64,000 nt of DNA from an uncultured Alphaproteobacteria bacterium (GTDB lineage: Bacteria; Pseudomonadota; Alphaproteobacteria; Micavibrionales; UBA1664), in NCBI GenBank assembly GCA_943789475.1, contig CALSUG010000005.1, positions 1 to 64,000 on the forward strand, written 5' to 3'. The notes beneath the pieces were generated by a model. It searched no databases, had not been told where the DNA came from, and was given only the letters and a program-made list of their open reading frames with translations. Each line of letters starts with the position of its first letter. The stretch's first letter is position 1. Positions 8,478 to 16,334 of this stretch are shown one piece after another. The position numbers and the translations under genes are program-made.

Positions 8478-8978
8478 TTAGTGTGTGTATGTTTGATAGA
8501 CTTGAGGGCAGTTGCTGTGGTGTGCTTTGCCTTCATATAGTCGATTGTTAATATCTCTTGCGATTGTGCCGGCTTCTTGTTGTATATCATTAAGTTCTTG
8601 TCTTATTCCGTGATTTTGTACGGTAGGAATAATTTGATTTATAATGTTGTTCGTGTGTACGCTTGCGCAGTATGCAAGGACACCTTTACCACCAATGTTG
8701 TTGGCGACGCGTCCATTACGAATACTGTTGAGGGCATGGAAGTATTGTCTGTAAGATGGGTCTGCATAAATCCGCAGCCCTTTTTCAGCTATGTCAACCA
8801 TAACTGGGCGTCGAACAATATCGAGAATCTGTGCGTACGAGTCGCCAGCAAGTTTTTGATCTGCTGGTGTTGCTTCCGCAATCGCCATGCTTGTTCCCAA
8901 TGTTGCATCAGAAATCATCGGTGAGGCGTAAACGGCAAAGGCCATGGCGGCACTTTTTAATATTTCGGGTGTTTTCAT
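8478..8978 (-). CDS. Putative exported hypothetical protein
   Basis: A 166-residue protein with a hydrophobic N-terminus (about residues 8-34) that looks like a long signal peptide or anchor. The mature region is predicted helical with two Cys (about residues 113 and 157), enough for one disulfide. I recognise no family. It is the first gene of a pair with the Tat-signal protein 12 bp downstream, and the 129-bp gap upstream, shared with the divergent phosphodiesterase-like gene, probably holds its promoter. Confidence 0.52.
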   Translation of the reverse strand: MKTPEILKSAAMAFAVYASPMISDATLGTSMAIAEATPADQKLAGDSYAQILDIVRRPVMVDIAEKGLRIYADPSYRQYFHALNSIRNGRVANNIGGKGVLAYCASVHTNNIINQIIPTVQNHGIRQELNDIQQEAGTIARDINNRLYEGKAHHSNCPQVYQTYTH

Positions 8979-9107
8979 TCTTTTTCCGATCTTACATATC
9001 TTTTTTCTTTGCCTATAATACTCGAATTAATTGTTAAAATCAACAAATAATTATGTTAAAAATACTTTTGGTTGTGATGATGTTATGAACATATCATACT
9101 TGTTGTC

Positions 9108-10112
9108 ATGATATTCGATTGGGATCAGTTAAAGGCACTTTATAGCAATGATGATGTGTTTTTAGACGCACTAAATATATGTGCATCTGGTGATGTGATT
9201 GAAATACCAACGGATTTGTTTTTCAATCGCCAATATGATCAAAATTTAGGTAAAAATATAAGTACAAACTTTACACTGTGGCGTGTGTGTGGGCAACCGC
9301 ATGTGAAGCAAATATTGTCCTTATTCTGTGATCATTTTTTGATACCAGATGATCATAAATTGATTGTACCGGCAATGGTGGCATGTGCGTTGGCGGAAAT
9401 TCCAAATAAAAACATATATCACAATAATGATCATTTTTTTGAAGTTATTGCAATGTGCTTATGTCTGTCGAGTGCGCATAATGATTTGACGAGATCGTCT
9501 AAGGAGCGTTTGTCTGTCGATGATGTACTGTTGCTGTTTATTGCCGCATGCATTCATGATTTTGCCCATGATGGGCAGGGGAATATTATGGATGGAATTC
9601 ATATTCCATCACGCTTGGAAAAAAAATCACTATTAAAATCAAAACCATACTTAATCGGCTCTGGGTTATCTGATGACGATTTTTCAAAAATAGAAACGAT
9701 GGTAATTTGTACGGATGTTAGCCGTAATGCACAAGGGCGTAGTCCTGCGGGTATTGCACGTGATATTTATCTGGCGCATCAACATGATAATGTTAGTATT
9801 GTGAATATCGATAATTTTTTTACCTCATTGATGGTTGATAAAAAATTAAGCTTAATGAGTATATTATTGGGGGAAGCTGACATCGCGATGTCGTCTGGTC
9901 TTGATTATCCTTTTTCAAAAGAGATGACAAAGTTGGTTGCGCAGGAAAGTTCGGTTTTACAACCAAGCGCCAATACGTTGAAAGGATTTATGGAGGTTAT
10001 TTGCCATGGTGGATATTTGTCTCGTGCCGCACAATTAACATTAGGGCAAAATTTTCAAGCGATTTTATTAGATGCAGAAAGTGATAGTGAAAAGGGCGTC
10101 TTATATACCTAA
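9108..10112 (+). CDS. Class I cyclic-nucleotide phosphodiesterase-like HD hydrolase
   Basis: A 334-residue protein whose centre matches the catalytic pattern of class I (PDEase_I) phosphodiesterases. It has Y-H-N-x-x-H at residues 104-109, H-D-x-x-H-D at 150-155, and an Asp in G-E-A-D-I-A (Asp258). These would supply the catalytic His105 and the metal ligands His109, His150, Asp151 and Asp258, with spacings close to those of mammalian PDEs. It probably hydrolyses a cyclic nucleotide or related phosphodiester in the cytoplasm. The N-terminal 100 residues match no regulatory domain I know. An imperfect palindrome (about 9077-9097) lies just upstream. The family call rests on motif reading alone. 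Confidence 0.6.
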   Translation: MIFDWDQLKALYSNDDVFLDALNICASGDVIEIPTDLFFNRQYDQNLGKNISTNFTLWRVCGQPHVKQILSLFCDHFLIPDDHKLIVPAMVACALAEIPNKNIYHNNDHFFEVIAMCLCLSSAHNDLTRSSKERLSVDDVLLLFIAACIHDFAHDGQGNIMDGIHIPSRLEKKSLLKSKPYLIGSGLSDDDFSKIETMVICTDVSRNAQGRSPAGIARDIYLAHQHDNVSIVNIDNFFTSLMVDKKLSLMSILLGEADIAMSSGLDYPFSKEMTKLVAQESSVLQPSANTLKGFMEVICHGGYLSRAAQLTLGQNFQAILLDAESDSEKGVLYT

Positions 10113-10589
10113 CCATAGGCGAATAGCTCGAAATTTTGCTTGGGGTGGTAAATTGTCATGTGTGAATAGTTTTTTGGAGAATTTATTGATGTCTTTTTTG
10201 TCTTTGATAATTGCGCCGAACAAATCGTAAAGTGGTTCATCAAGGTCAACGGCATTACCGCGACAAAAATCATCGAAAACGTTTAGATAATTTTCAAATG
10301 AGATCGTTTTAATATTTTTTAATTCTTCCAAAATGGGACTATCGGAATGGGGGGTATTCGTTGATATTTTGTCAATTTCATCTCGCCACCATTGTAGGCG
10401 GATTAATCGCATTGTGGGATCGGTGGCCTTTTGCGGAATTTGCAATAACTCTGTATGCAAAGCCATCACGGTAATGATACCGCGGCGTTTTGCTCGAGGC
10501 GCAAAAAAGTGCAAAAGGTAGAGGTTGTAGTTTTCTGCCCGTACAAATTTTTTACAAAATTCTTCGCTTGTGATTTTATTCATTTGCAA
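10101..10589 (-). CDS. Short squalene/phytoene synthase-family protein (NDUFAF6-like)
   Basis: A 162-residue protein resembling the N-terminal half of the squalene/phytoene synthase family: an L-F-A-P-like segment, then A-L-H-T-E-L, T-D-P-T-M-R-L-I-R-L-Q-W-W-R-D-E, and a D-x-x-x-x-G-N-A-x-D-L-D segment. Family members are usually about 260-290 residues, so the C-terminal half, including the second Asp-rich site, is missing. The non-enzymatic branch (NDUFAF6-like) is common in alphaproteobacteria. The 3' end overlaps the convergent phosphodiesterase-like gene by 12 bp, which may be where the rest was lost. It could be a functional short form or a remnant. Confidence 0.6.
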   Translation of the reverse strand: MQMNKITSEEFCKKFVRAENYNLYLLHFFAPRAKRRGIITVMALHTELLQIPQKATDPTMRLIRLQWWRDEIDKISTNTPHSDSPILEELKNIKTISFENYLNVFDDFCRGNAVDLDEPLYDLFGAIIKDKKDINKFSKKLFTHDNLPPQAKFRAIRLWLGI

Positions 10590-10628
10590 TAGATTAAACG
10601 GTGCTTATTAAATTGAAAGGAAAATATC

Positions 10629-11255
10629 ATGTCAAAACTTACTCTTCCTGAACTTCCATATGCGTATGACGCCCTTGATCCATATATGAGTGCAGAAACA
10701 TTAGAATTTCACCACGATAAACATCATTTGGCCTATATCGATAAGGCAAATGAATTAATCGCGGGCACTGCGCTTGAGGGAAAATCATTGGAAGAATTGG
10801 TTGTTGCAACATTTAATGATCCTGCGCAGGCTGGATTGTTTAACCAAGTTGGACAACATTGGAATCACCTTCATTTTTGGAATTGGATGAAACCAAATGG
10901 TGGCGGTCAATCAATGGCAGGTAATTTGGAAACAGCAATTAATGAATCATTTGGATCATTTGCGGATTTCCGTGGACAGTTTATTCAGGCGGGCATGACG
11001 CAATTTGGATCAGGTTGGTGTTGGTTGGTTATCAATGCCGAAGGTCGTTTAGAGGTGATGAAAACACCAAATGGTGAAAATCCATTGGCACACGGTAAAA
11101 CGGCAATTTTGGGTTGTGATGTTTGGGAACATTCCTATTACATTGATTACCGCAATGCGCGCCCAAAATATTTGGAAGCCTTTGTTGATAATATGGTGAA
11201 TTGGGATTATGTGTCGCAAATGTTTGACGCAGGTCCATTAAAGGCTGCTGCTTAG
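10629..11255 (+). CDS. sodB: Superoxide dismutase, Fe/Mn family (Fe-type)
   Basis: Converts superoxide to hydrogen peroxide and oxygen. The 208-residue protein has the four metal ligands in place: His28 (EFHHDKHH), His80 (HWNH), Asp164 and His168 (DVWEHSYY). The start S-K-L-T-L-P-E-L-P-Y is typical. Features such as GSGW-C-WLV and the lack of a signal peptide fit cytosolic Fe-SOD, although the Fe/Mn preference cannot be fixed by eye. A G-A-A-A-G-G-A ribosome site lies about nine bases before the ATG. Confidence 0.94.
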   Translation: MSKLTLPELPYAYDALDPYMSAETLEFHHDKHHLAYIDKANELIAGTALEGKSLEELVVATFNDPAQAGLFNQVGQHWNHLHFWNWMKPNGGGQSMAGNLETAINESFGSFADFRGQFIQAGMTQFGSGWCWLVINAEGRLEVMKTPNGENPLAHGKTAILGCDVWEHSYYIDYRNARPKYLEAFVDNMVNWDYVSQMFDAGPLKAAA

Positions 11256-11313
11256 TATATACATGTGGAATAACGGATTTGCGCGCTTGCAATCCGCATA
11301 ACCCGTGATAATC

Positions 11314-11351
11314 TCTCCTCAAATTTAATAATATTTTGAGGAGATTTTTTT
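11314..11351 (+). promoter_or_regulatory. Terminator-like hairpin enclosing the yajC ribosome-binding site
   Basis: A perfect 10-bp stem: TCTCCTCAAA (11314-11323) pairs with TTTGAGGAGA (11335-11344), loop of 11 bases, followed by seven T up to the yajC ATG at 11352. It has the form of an intrinsic terminator for sodB, yet the right arm contains the GAGGAG Shine-Dalgarno of yajC. It may therefore stop sodB transcripts, or hide the yajC start in read-through transcripts. Which role applies is inference. Confidence 0.6.
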
Positions 11352-11843
11352 ATGTTGATTTCAAGCGCACTTGCACAAGAAGTAGGATCAGCGGTTGCAC
11401 CATCAGGTGCAGATGCATTTTGGTCAAATATGGGCCTAATCGGGTTGATGTTTGTTTTATTTTATTTGTTGTTGATCCGTCCACAACAAAAACGTTTGAA
11501 AGAGCAACGTGCATTATTAGATGACCTTAAAAAAGGTGACAAGGTTGTTACAGGTGGTGGTCTTGTTGGAACAATATCAAAGGTCATTTCGGATACAGAA
11601 GTTGAAATCGATCTTGGCACATCAAAAGTAACCGCACTTCGTTATACAATTCAAACACGTATGGATGATAACGCGGTTGTGAATACACCAAAGCCAGAAG
11701 CGGTAGCAGAGAAAAAGAAAACTGCGCCAAAGGCAAAGGCGAAAGCGGCACCAAAGAAAACAACGGCTAAAAAAGCACCTGCAAAAAAGCCAGCAGCAAA
11801 AAAGGCTGCCCCTAAAAAAACTGCAACTAAGAAAAAAGCATAA
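11352..11843 (+). CDS. yajC: Preprotein translocase subunit YajC with Lys/Ala-rich tail
   Basis: Accessory subunit of the SecDF-YajC complex, which helps the SecYEG channel. One membrane helix (about residues 27-44) is followed by the conserved R-P-Q-Q-K-R motif and a small cytoplasmic domain with G-D-K-V-V-T-G-G-G-L-V-G. From about residue 110 to 163 the protein is an almost pure Lys/Ala/Pro/Thr tail resembling histone H1-like repeats; ordinary YajC is about 110 residues. The tail may bind ribosomes, lipid head groups or nucleic acid, but this is unknown. It is followed by secD after six bases. Confidence 0.9.
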   Translation: MLISSALAQEVGSAVAPSGADAFWSNMGLIGLMFVLFYLLLIRPQQKRLKEQRALLDDLKKGDKVVTGGGLVGTISKVISDTEVEIDLGTSKVTALRYTIQTRMDDNAVVNTPKPEAVAEKKKTAPKAKAKAAPKKTTAKKAPAKKPAAKKAAPKKTATKKKA

Positions 11844-11849
11844 AACATC

Positions 11850-13418
11850 ATGTTGATTACACCACGTTGGAAAATTATTCTCATTGCTTGTGCCTTTTTA
11901 TTTGGCACACTCTTCACGCTCCCTAATTTAATGGGGCGTGATGGGCGTATATGGATGAATGAAAATTTACCATCGTGGATGCCAAATCAGGCTGTTAACC
12001 TTGGTCTTGATCTACAAGGTGGATCTCATATTTTGTTGGATATTGGATTTGATGTTGTTTTTGCCGAACATATTGACGGTATCGCGGATGGTCTGCGTCG
12101 TGCATTACGTGAAAATAAAATACAATTTTCAAATATTTCTGCGGATCGTAATCATGTGAAAATTACGGCCGTGGATGGTGAATCTGTTCGTACGGAAGCA
12201 AGAAAACTTGATCCTAGATCAGATGTGACAACAGATGGTAATGTGACGACGATTACGTTGTCTGATTTACAAGTGCGTGACATCATCACAAATACAATCA
12301 ATCAAACGATTGAAATTGTTCGCCGTCGTGTTGATGAAACGGGAACAAACGAACCTGTTATTCAACGCCAAGGTGAAAAGCGTATTTTGGTACAATTGCC
12401 AGGTGTTGATGATCCAGAACGCATTAAAAATCTTTTGGGTAAGACAGCAAAGCTAGGTTTTCACCTTGTTGATGAGCGTGCCACGCGAACAGGCCGTGGT
12501 GGTGCGGGGGCGCTGGTATTGCCAATGTTGGAAAATCCATCACAAGAAATGGGTGTAAAACGTCGCGCGATGATTACCGGTGAAATGTTAACAAATGCAT
12601 CAACCGGGTTTGATCAAGGAATGCCTGTTGTAAATTTTCAATTGGATGCGCGTGGTGCGGATCGTTTTTGTCGTGTGTCGCGTGATAATGTTGGTAAACC
12701 ATTTGCCGTTGTTTTAGATGGTGAAATTATTACCGCGCCTGTTTTGCGTGAACCAATTTGTGGTGGACGTGGTCAAATTAGTGGCGGATTTACTGTTGCT
12801 GAGGCCAATGATACATCATTGCTATTGCGCGCTGGTGCATTGCCTGCACCGTTGACAATTGCGGAGGAGAGGTCAATTGGACCATCCCTTGGTGCGGATT
12901 CAGTTGAGGCGGGTAAAAAGGCCGCACTTGTGGGATTTGCATTTGTTATTATATTTATGATTTTTTCATATGGAACATTTGGAATATTCAGTGTGTTGTC
13001 GTTGGGTATAAACGTTCTGTTGGTGTTTGGTATTTTGTCATCATTACAAGCGACATTAACATTGCCAGGGATCGCGGGAATTGTCCTAACCATCGGTATG
13101 GCGGTTGATGCGAATATTTTGATATTTGAACGTATCCGTGAAGATTATTTAAATGGTCGATCTGTTGTTGGTGCAATTCAATCTGGATTTGACAATGCAT
13201 TTTCAACGATTATTGATGCAAATTTGACCAGTTTGATTGCCGCGATATTGCTGTATTCATTCGGAACTGGCCCTGTTAAAGGGTTCGCGGTAACGTTATC
13301 AATTGGTATTCTAACAACATTATTCACGGCCGTGATTGTGACGAAATTCCTCATTACATGGTGGGCAAATAAAACAGGTGCAAAAGCGTTACCTTTGGCA
13401 GATAAGGTAGAGGTATAA
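11850..13418 (+). CDS. secD: Protein translocase subunit SecD
   Basis: Inner-membrane subunit that uses the proton gradient to pull exported proteins through at the periplasmic side. The 522-residue protein has the first membrane helix at about 9-27, the conserved G-L-D-L-Q-G-G motif at about 53, and a large periplasmic region with R-R-V-D-E-T-G-T-N-E-P. Five C-terminal helices follow, containing G-M-A-V-D-A-N-I-L-I-F-E-R. It lies between yajC and secF in the usual order, with six- and five-base gaps, so the three form an operon. Confidence 0.96.
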   Translation: MLITPRWKIILIACAFLFGTLFTLPNLMGRDGRIWMNENLPSWMPNQAVNLGLDLQGGSHILLDIGFDVVFAEHIDGIADGLRRALRENKIQFSNISADRNHVKITAVDGESVRTEARKLDPRSDVTTDGNVTTITLSDLQVRDIITNTINQTIEIVRRRVDETGTNEPVIQRQGEKRILVQLPGVDDPERIKNLLGKTAKLGFHLVDERATRTGRGGAGALVLPMLENPSQEMGVKRRAMITGEMLTNASTGFDQGMPVVNFQLDARGADRFCRVSRDNVGKPFAVVLDGEIITAPVLREPICGGRGQISGGFTVAEANDTSLLLRAGALPAPLTIAEERSIGPSLGADSVEAGKKAALVGFAFVIIFMIFSYGTFGIFSVLSLGINVLLVFGILSSLQATLTLPGIAGIVLTIGMAVDANILIFERIREDYLNGRSVVGAIQSGFDNAFSTIIDANLTSLIAAILLYSFGTGPVKGFAVTLSIGILTTLFTAVIVTKFLITWWANKTGAKALPLADKVEV

Positions 13419-13423
13419 TTATT

Positions 13424-14335
13424 ATGAAAGCAATTCGTCTATTTCCAAATAACATGAACATTAATTTCCTACGCCATCGCGTTTTGGGATTTGTCATGTC
13501 ATCAATTATTATCCTTGGGACATTTGGATTATTGGTGTCCAAGGGGCTTAATTTTGGTATCGATTTTACAGGCGGTATGATGATTGAGGTTCAGGTTGAA
13601 CCCGCACCAGATTTGACCATTATGCGCGAAGATTTGAATGCATTAAATTTGGGCGATATTGCGATTCAGGAATTTGGATCACCCAATGATGTCTTGATCC
13701 GTGTGCCAGAACAGACAGGCGGCAAGGATGCGCAAAAAGCGGCAGAACAAGCAGTACGTGAAATCTTGAATGGTATGGAAGACAGCAATGTTGAATATCG
13801 TCGTGTTGAATTTGTAGGACCGCAAGTTGGTGATGAATTGATCAGTGCGGGATTATACGCCGTTATTTTCTCGATCCTTGGTATTATGGCGTATGTTTCT
13901 CTTCGTTTTGAATGGCAATTTGGCGCGGCGGCGATTGTGGCATTATTGCACGATGTCTTTGCAATTTTGGGTTTCTTTGCCCTAACACAAAAACAATTTG
14001 ATTTGGCGACGGTTGCCGCAATTTTGACGGTGGCTGGATATTCGATTAACGATACGGTTGTTATTTTTGACCGTATTCGTGAAAATGTCCGCAAGTTTAA
14101 AAAAATGCCATTGGTTGATTTGGCAAATAAATCATTGAACGAAACATTATCACGTACGATTTTAACATCAGTGACAACATTGTTGGCCTTGGCCGCATTA
14201 TGGTTCTTTGGTGGTGAGGTTATCCGTGGATTTGTGGATGCGTTGATTGTTGGTGTTGTTATTGGTACATATTCTACAATGTTTGTTGCGGTGCCATCCG
14301 TGGTAAAATTGGGCGTTAAACGGACATCCGAGTAA
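13424..14335 (+). CDS. secF: Protein translocase subunit SecF
   Basis: Partner of SecD in the SecDF motor. The 303-residue protein has the G-I-D-F-T-G-G motif at about 46-52, V-G-P-x-V-G, and the RND-type helices with S-I-N-D-T-V-V-I-F-D-R-I-R-E. The start follows secD by five bases. It ends the yajC-secD-secF operon; a strong hairpin follows within five bases. Confidence 0.95.
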   Translation: MKAIRLFPNNMNINFLRHRVLGFVMSSIIILGTFGLLVSKGLNFGIDFTGGMMIEVQVEPAPDLTIMREDLNALNLGDIAIQEFGSPNDVLIRVPEQTGGKDAQKAAEQAVREILNGMEDSNVEYRRVEFVGPQVGDELISAGLYAVIFSILGIMAYVSLRFEWQFGAAAIVALLHDVFAILGFFALTQKQFDLATVAAILTVAGYSINDTVVIFDRIRENVRKFKKMPLVDLANKSLNETLSRTILTSVTTLLALAALWFFGGEVIRGFVDALIVGVVIGTYSTMFVAVPSVVKLGVKRTSE

Positions 14336-14338
14336 AAC

Positions 14339-14364
14339 AAAACCGCGAATTAATCGCGGTTTTT
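14339..14364. terminator. Terminator after secF
   Basis: The stem AAAACCGCGA (14339-14348) pairs with TCGCGGTTTT (14354-14363), loop ATTAA, with T on the plus strand and a T-run on the minus strand from the A-rich left arm. It separates the convergent secF and the small DNA-binding protein gene and probably works in both directions. Confidence 0.82.
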
Positions 14365-14368
14365 AATG

Positions 14369-14653
14369 TTATTTTATAATGCCGTGTTTTTCAGCGATGA
14401 AACCAATAATTTGACGCTGTCTTTTCGGGTTTGGTTCGTTTCCTTTTTTTGTCCAATTACGAGCATTTTGTCGATTTGTATTGAACTCATTGGCTAATCC
14501 ATCAGGTGTAGAAAGCGTTGTTTTGTAAATTCCATCCAGCAGGTCGCGAAAAGAAACATGCTTTGCTTTTTTTGATGACTTAACGCCTAAAAATTTTTCT
14601 ATATTGGCTATGACTGCTGCTTTATGTGCCTCTTTGCATGTTATTTTTGGCAT
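14369..14653 (-). CDS. Small putative DNA-binding protein
   Basis: A 94-residue basic protein. Residues about 50-75 (SFRDLLDGIY to NARNWTKKGN) read like a helix-turn-helix region: a G-L-A-N-E-F turn and a recognition-like helix with N-R-Q-N-A-R-N-W. Many Lys/Arg and no membrane segment fit DNA binding. I do not recognise the family. ATG 14653 is preferred; a longer reading adds hydrophobic residues that look non-coding. A perfect all-AT inverted repeat 41 bp upstream may be its own operator. Confidence 0.55.
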   Translation of the reverse strand: MPKITCKEAHKAAVIANIEKFLGVKSSKKAKHVSFRDLLDGIYKTTLSTPDGLANEFNTNRQNARNWTKKGNEPNPKRQRQIIGFIAEKHGIIK

Positions 14654-14693
14654 GATTTTTTCCCTATAATTATTTTTATATTCATATTTATGA

Positions 14694-14722
14694 TTTTTTA
14701 TAAACAATAAATTTATAAAAAA
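14694..14722. promoter_or_regulatory. All-AT perfect inverted repeat in a divergent promoter region
   Basis: Arms TTTTTTATAAA (14694-14704) and TTTATAAAAAA (14712-14722) are perfect complements over 11 bp with a CAATAAA spacer. The repeat lies 41 bp upstream of the small DNA-binding protein start and about 53 bp upstream of pcm, so it could be an operator for either gene. It has no GC pairs and is unlikely to be a terminator. Part of the match may reflect local AT richness. Confidence 0.4.
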
Positions 14723-14775
14723 CAATGTTTTTCTTTTGCTTGCCCCTATATCGCAAATCACACAAAATGGTTTGT

Positions 14776-15489
14776 ATGTCATTTGTTGAAAATTTATCGG
14801 GGCTTGAGGCTCAAAAAATACGTTTGTTGATGCATTTACGCCGTCAGGGTATTACGTGTTCACGGACGTTAGAAGCGATCGAAACAATTCCACGGGAAAT
14901 TTTTATTCCCTCAACATTCCAACATCAATCTTATGAAGATATGGCATTGCCAATCGGTTTGGGGCAAACAATTTCTCAACCGGTTGTTGTGGCAACAATG
15001 ACACAATCATTAGAAATATCCGACCGTCATAAAATTTTGGAAATTGGTACGGGGTCTGGTTATCAGGCCGCAATTTTGTCAAAAATGTGTCGTCGTCTTT
15101 ATACAATTGAACGTCACAAACCACTGGGTGATTTGGCGCAACAACGTTTTGATGAAATGCGATTGCGTAATATCACGGCGATGAATGGTGATGGGATGAA
15201 GGGGTGGACGTATCAAGCACCGTTTGACCGTATTATCGTGACGGCCGCCGCGCACGGTGATATTCCACGTGAATTGATGGATCAATTGGCCGTTGGTGGG
15301 ATTATGGTGGCGCCAATTGGCCCGAATGATACGGATCAAACATTGATGAAAATAACACGCACGGATGAAGATACGTTTGAACGTGAACCATTATTTGCGG
15401 TTCGTTTTGTACCGTTACTTCCCGAAATTGCAGAAGAAACAAAAGATATCGATCCAGAATTTAATCAAATGACAGCATGCGCGTATTAG
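14776..15489 (+). CDS. pcm: Protein-L-isoaspartate O-methyltransferase
   Basis: Repairs isoaspartyl residues in aged proteins using S-adenosylmethionine. In the roughly 237-residue protein the SAM motif I, L-E-I-G-T-G-S-G-Y-Q-A-A, and the family pattern G-Q-T-I-S-Q-P-V-V-V-A-T-M-T are clear, as is F-D-R-I-I-V-T-A-A. ATG 14776 (MSFVENLS) matches the family start; 14767 is an alternative. The gene overlaps the downstream lipoprotein gene by 13 bp, the familiar pcm-nlpD pairing. Confidence 0.9.
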   Translation: MSFVENLSGLEAQKIRLLMHLRRQGITCSRTLEAIETIPREIFIPSTFQHQSYEDMALPIGLGQTISQPVVVATMTQSLEISDRHKILEIGTGSGYQAAILSKMCRRLYTIERHKPLGDLAQQRFDEMRLRNITAMNGDGMKGWTYQAPFDRIIVTAAAHGDIPRELMDQLAVGGIMVAPIGPNDTDQTLMKITRTDEDTFEREPLFAVRFVPLLPEIAEETKDIDPEFNQMTACAY

Positions 15490-16334
15490 GTTTAGTCCTT
15501 ATTTTAATGTTATCTTCTTGTGGACATTCACCGTCCCAGGTCAAGGTCGTTGATATGGGGTTAAAGGGAGCATCCGTGGGTACCGCGACGGTACAACGAG
15601 GGGACACTTTATCTGAAATCGCACAGCGTTATGATTTGTCGATGCGTAGTATTATTCGTGGAAATAAAATAAAACCGCCATATACAATTTATCCCAACCA
15701 ACGTCTAATTTTGCCGCCACCGCGCACGTATAAGGTTAAACGTGGTGATACGATTTATGAAATTTCACGTATGTTTAGCACGACACAAAACCGTGTGGTT
15801 CGCCTCAATAAAATCAAAAAACCATATCGTATTTATGAAGGTCAGGTGTTGAAAATGCCGATGCCTGAACAACGTATTCATGTTGCGAACGCAAAACCAT
15901 TACCAAAATCAGTTCAAAAATTGAAAAGGAAAGCCAAGATCGCCGCGCCTAAACTAAGTGGTAATGGTGCATTTTCTATCCCTGTTAAGGGGAAGGTGAT
16001 TTCATCTTATGGTCCAAAATCAGGTGGACTTCATAATGATGGTATTAACATTGCCGCGGCGCGTGGAGCATCGGTAAAGGTTGCGCAAAATGGTGTTGTT
16101 GCCTATGTAGGAGATGCGATAGAAGGGTACGGAAAACTTGTCCTTGTTCGTCATGATAAGGGATATATGACGGCCTATGCCCATTTGGATAAAATATCAG
16201 TTAAACGGGGGATGACATTGTCAAAAGGCAAATCGTTAGGAACCGTAGGACAAACAGGAAATGTCAGTTCACCGCAATTGCATTTTGAAATCCGTAAGGG
16301 AACAAAGGCTCTTAACCCCAAAATATATCTTTAA
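15477..16334 (+). CDS. nlpD: NlpD-like lipoprotein with two LysM domains and degenerate M23 domain
   Basis: Likely an amidase activator acting on septal peptidoglycan. The 285-residue protein has a lipobox (L-S-S-C, Cys15), then LysM repeats at about 37-81 and 83-127 (each starting V-x-R-G-D-T), and a C-terminal LytM/M23 domain at about 165-285. The M23 zinc site is incomplete: the usual H-x-G-x-D-x reads H-N-D-G-I-N, and the H-x-H motif reads Q-L-H. This matches NlpD/EnvC, whose LytM domains activate amidases instead of cutting. It is translationally coupled to pcm and overlaps convergent mgtE by four bases. Confidence 0.85.
   Translation: MRVLGLVLILMLSSCGHSPSQVKVVDMGLKGASVGTATVQRGDTLSEIAQRYDLSMRSIIRGNKIKPPYTIYPNQRLILPPPRTYKVKRGDTIYEISRMFSTTQNRVVRLNKIKKPYRIYEGQVLKMPMPEQRIHVANAKPLPKSVQKLKRKAKIAAPKLSGNGAFSIPVKGKVISSYGPKSGGLHNDGINIAAARGASVKVAQNGVVAYVGDAIEGYGKLVLVRHDKGYMTAYAHLDKISVKRGMTLSKGKSLGTVGQTGNVSSPQLHFEIRKGTKALNPKIYL

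Noticed and set aside
11651-11917. Hydrophobic open frame antisense to yajC
   Set aside because: The Phe/Ala-rich string simply mirrors the Lys/Ala-rich tail of YajC.
13666-14340. 224-codon open frame antisense to secF
   Set aside because: SecF on the plus strand is unmistakable, and the antisense protein has no recognisable motif and unnatural composition. It is a shadow of secF codon use.
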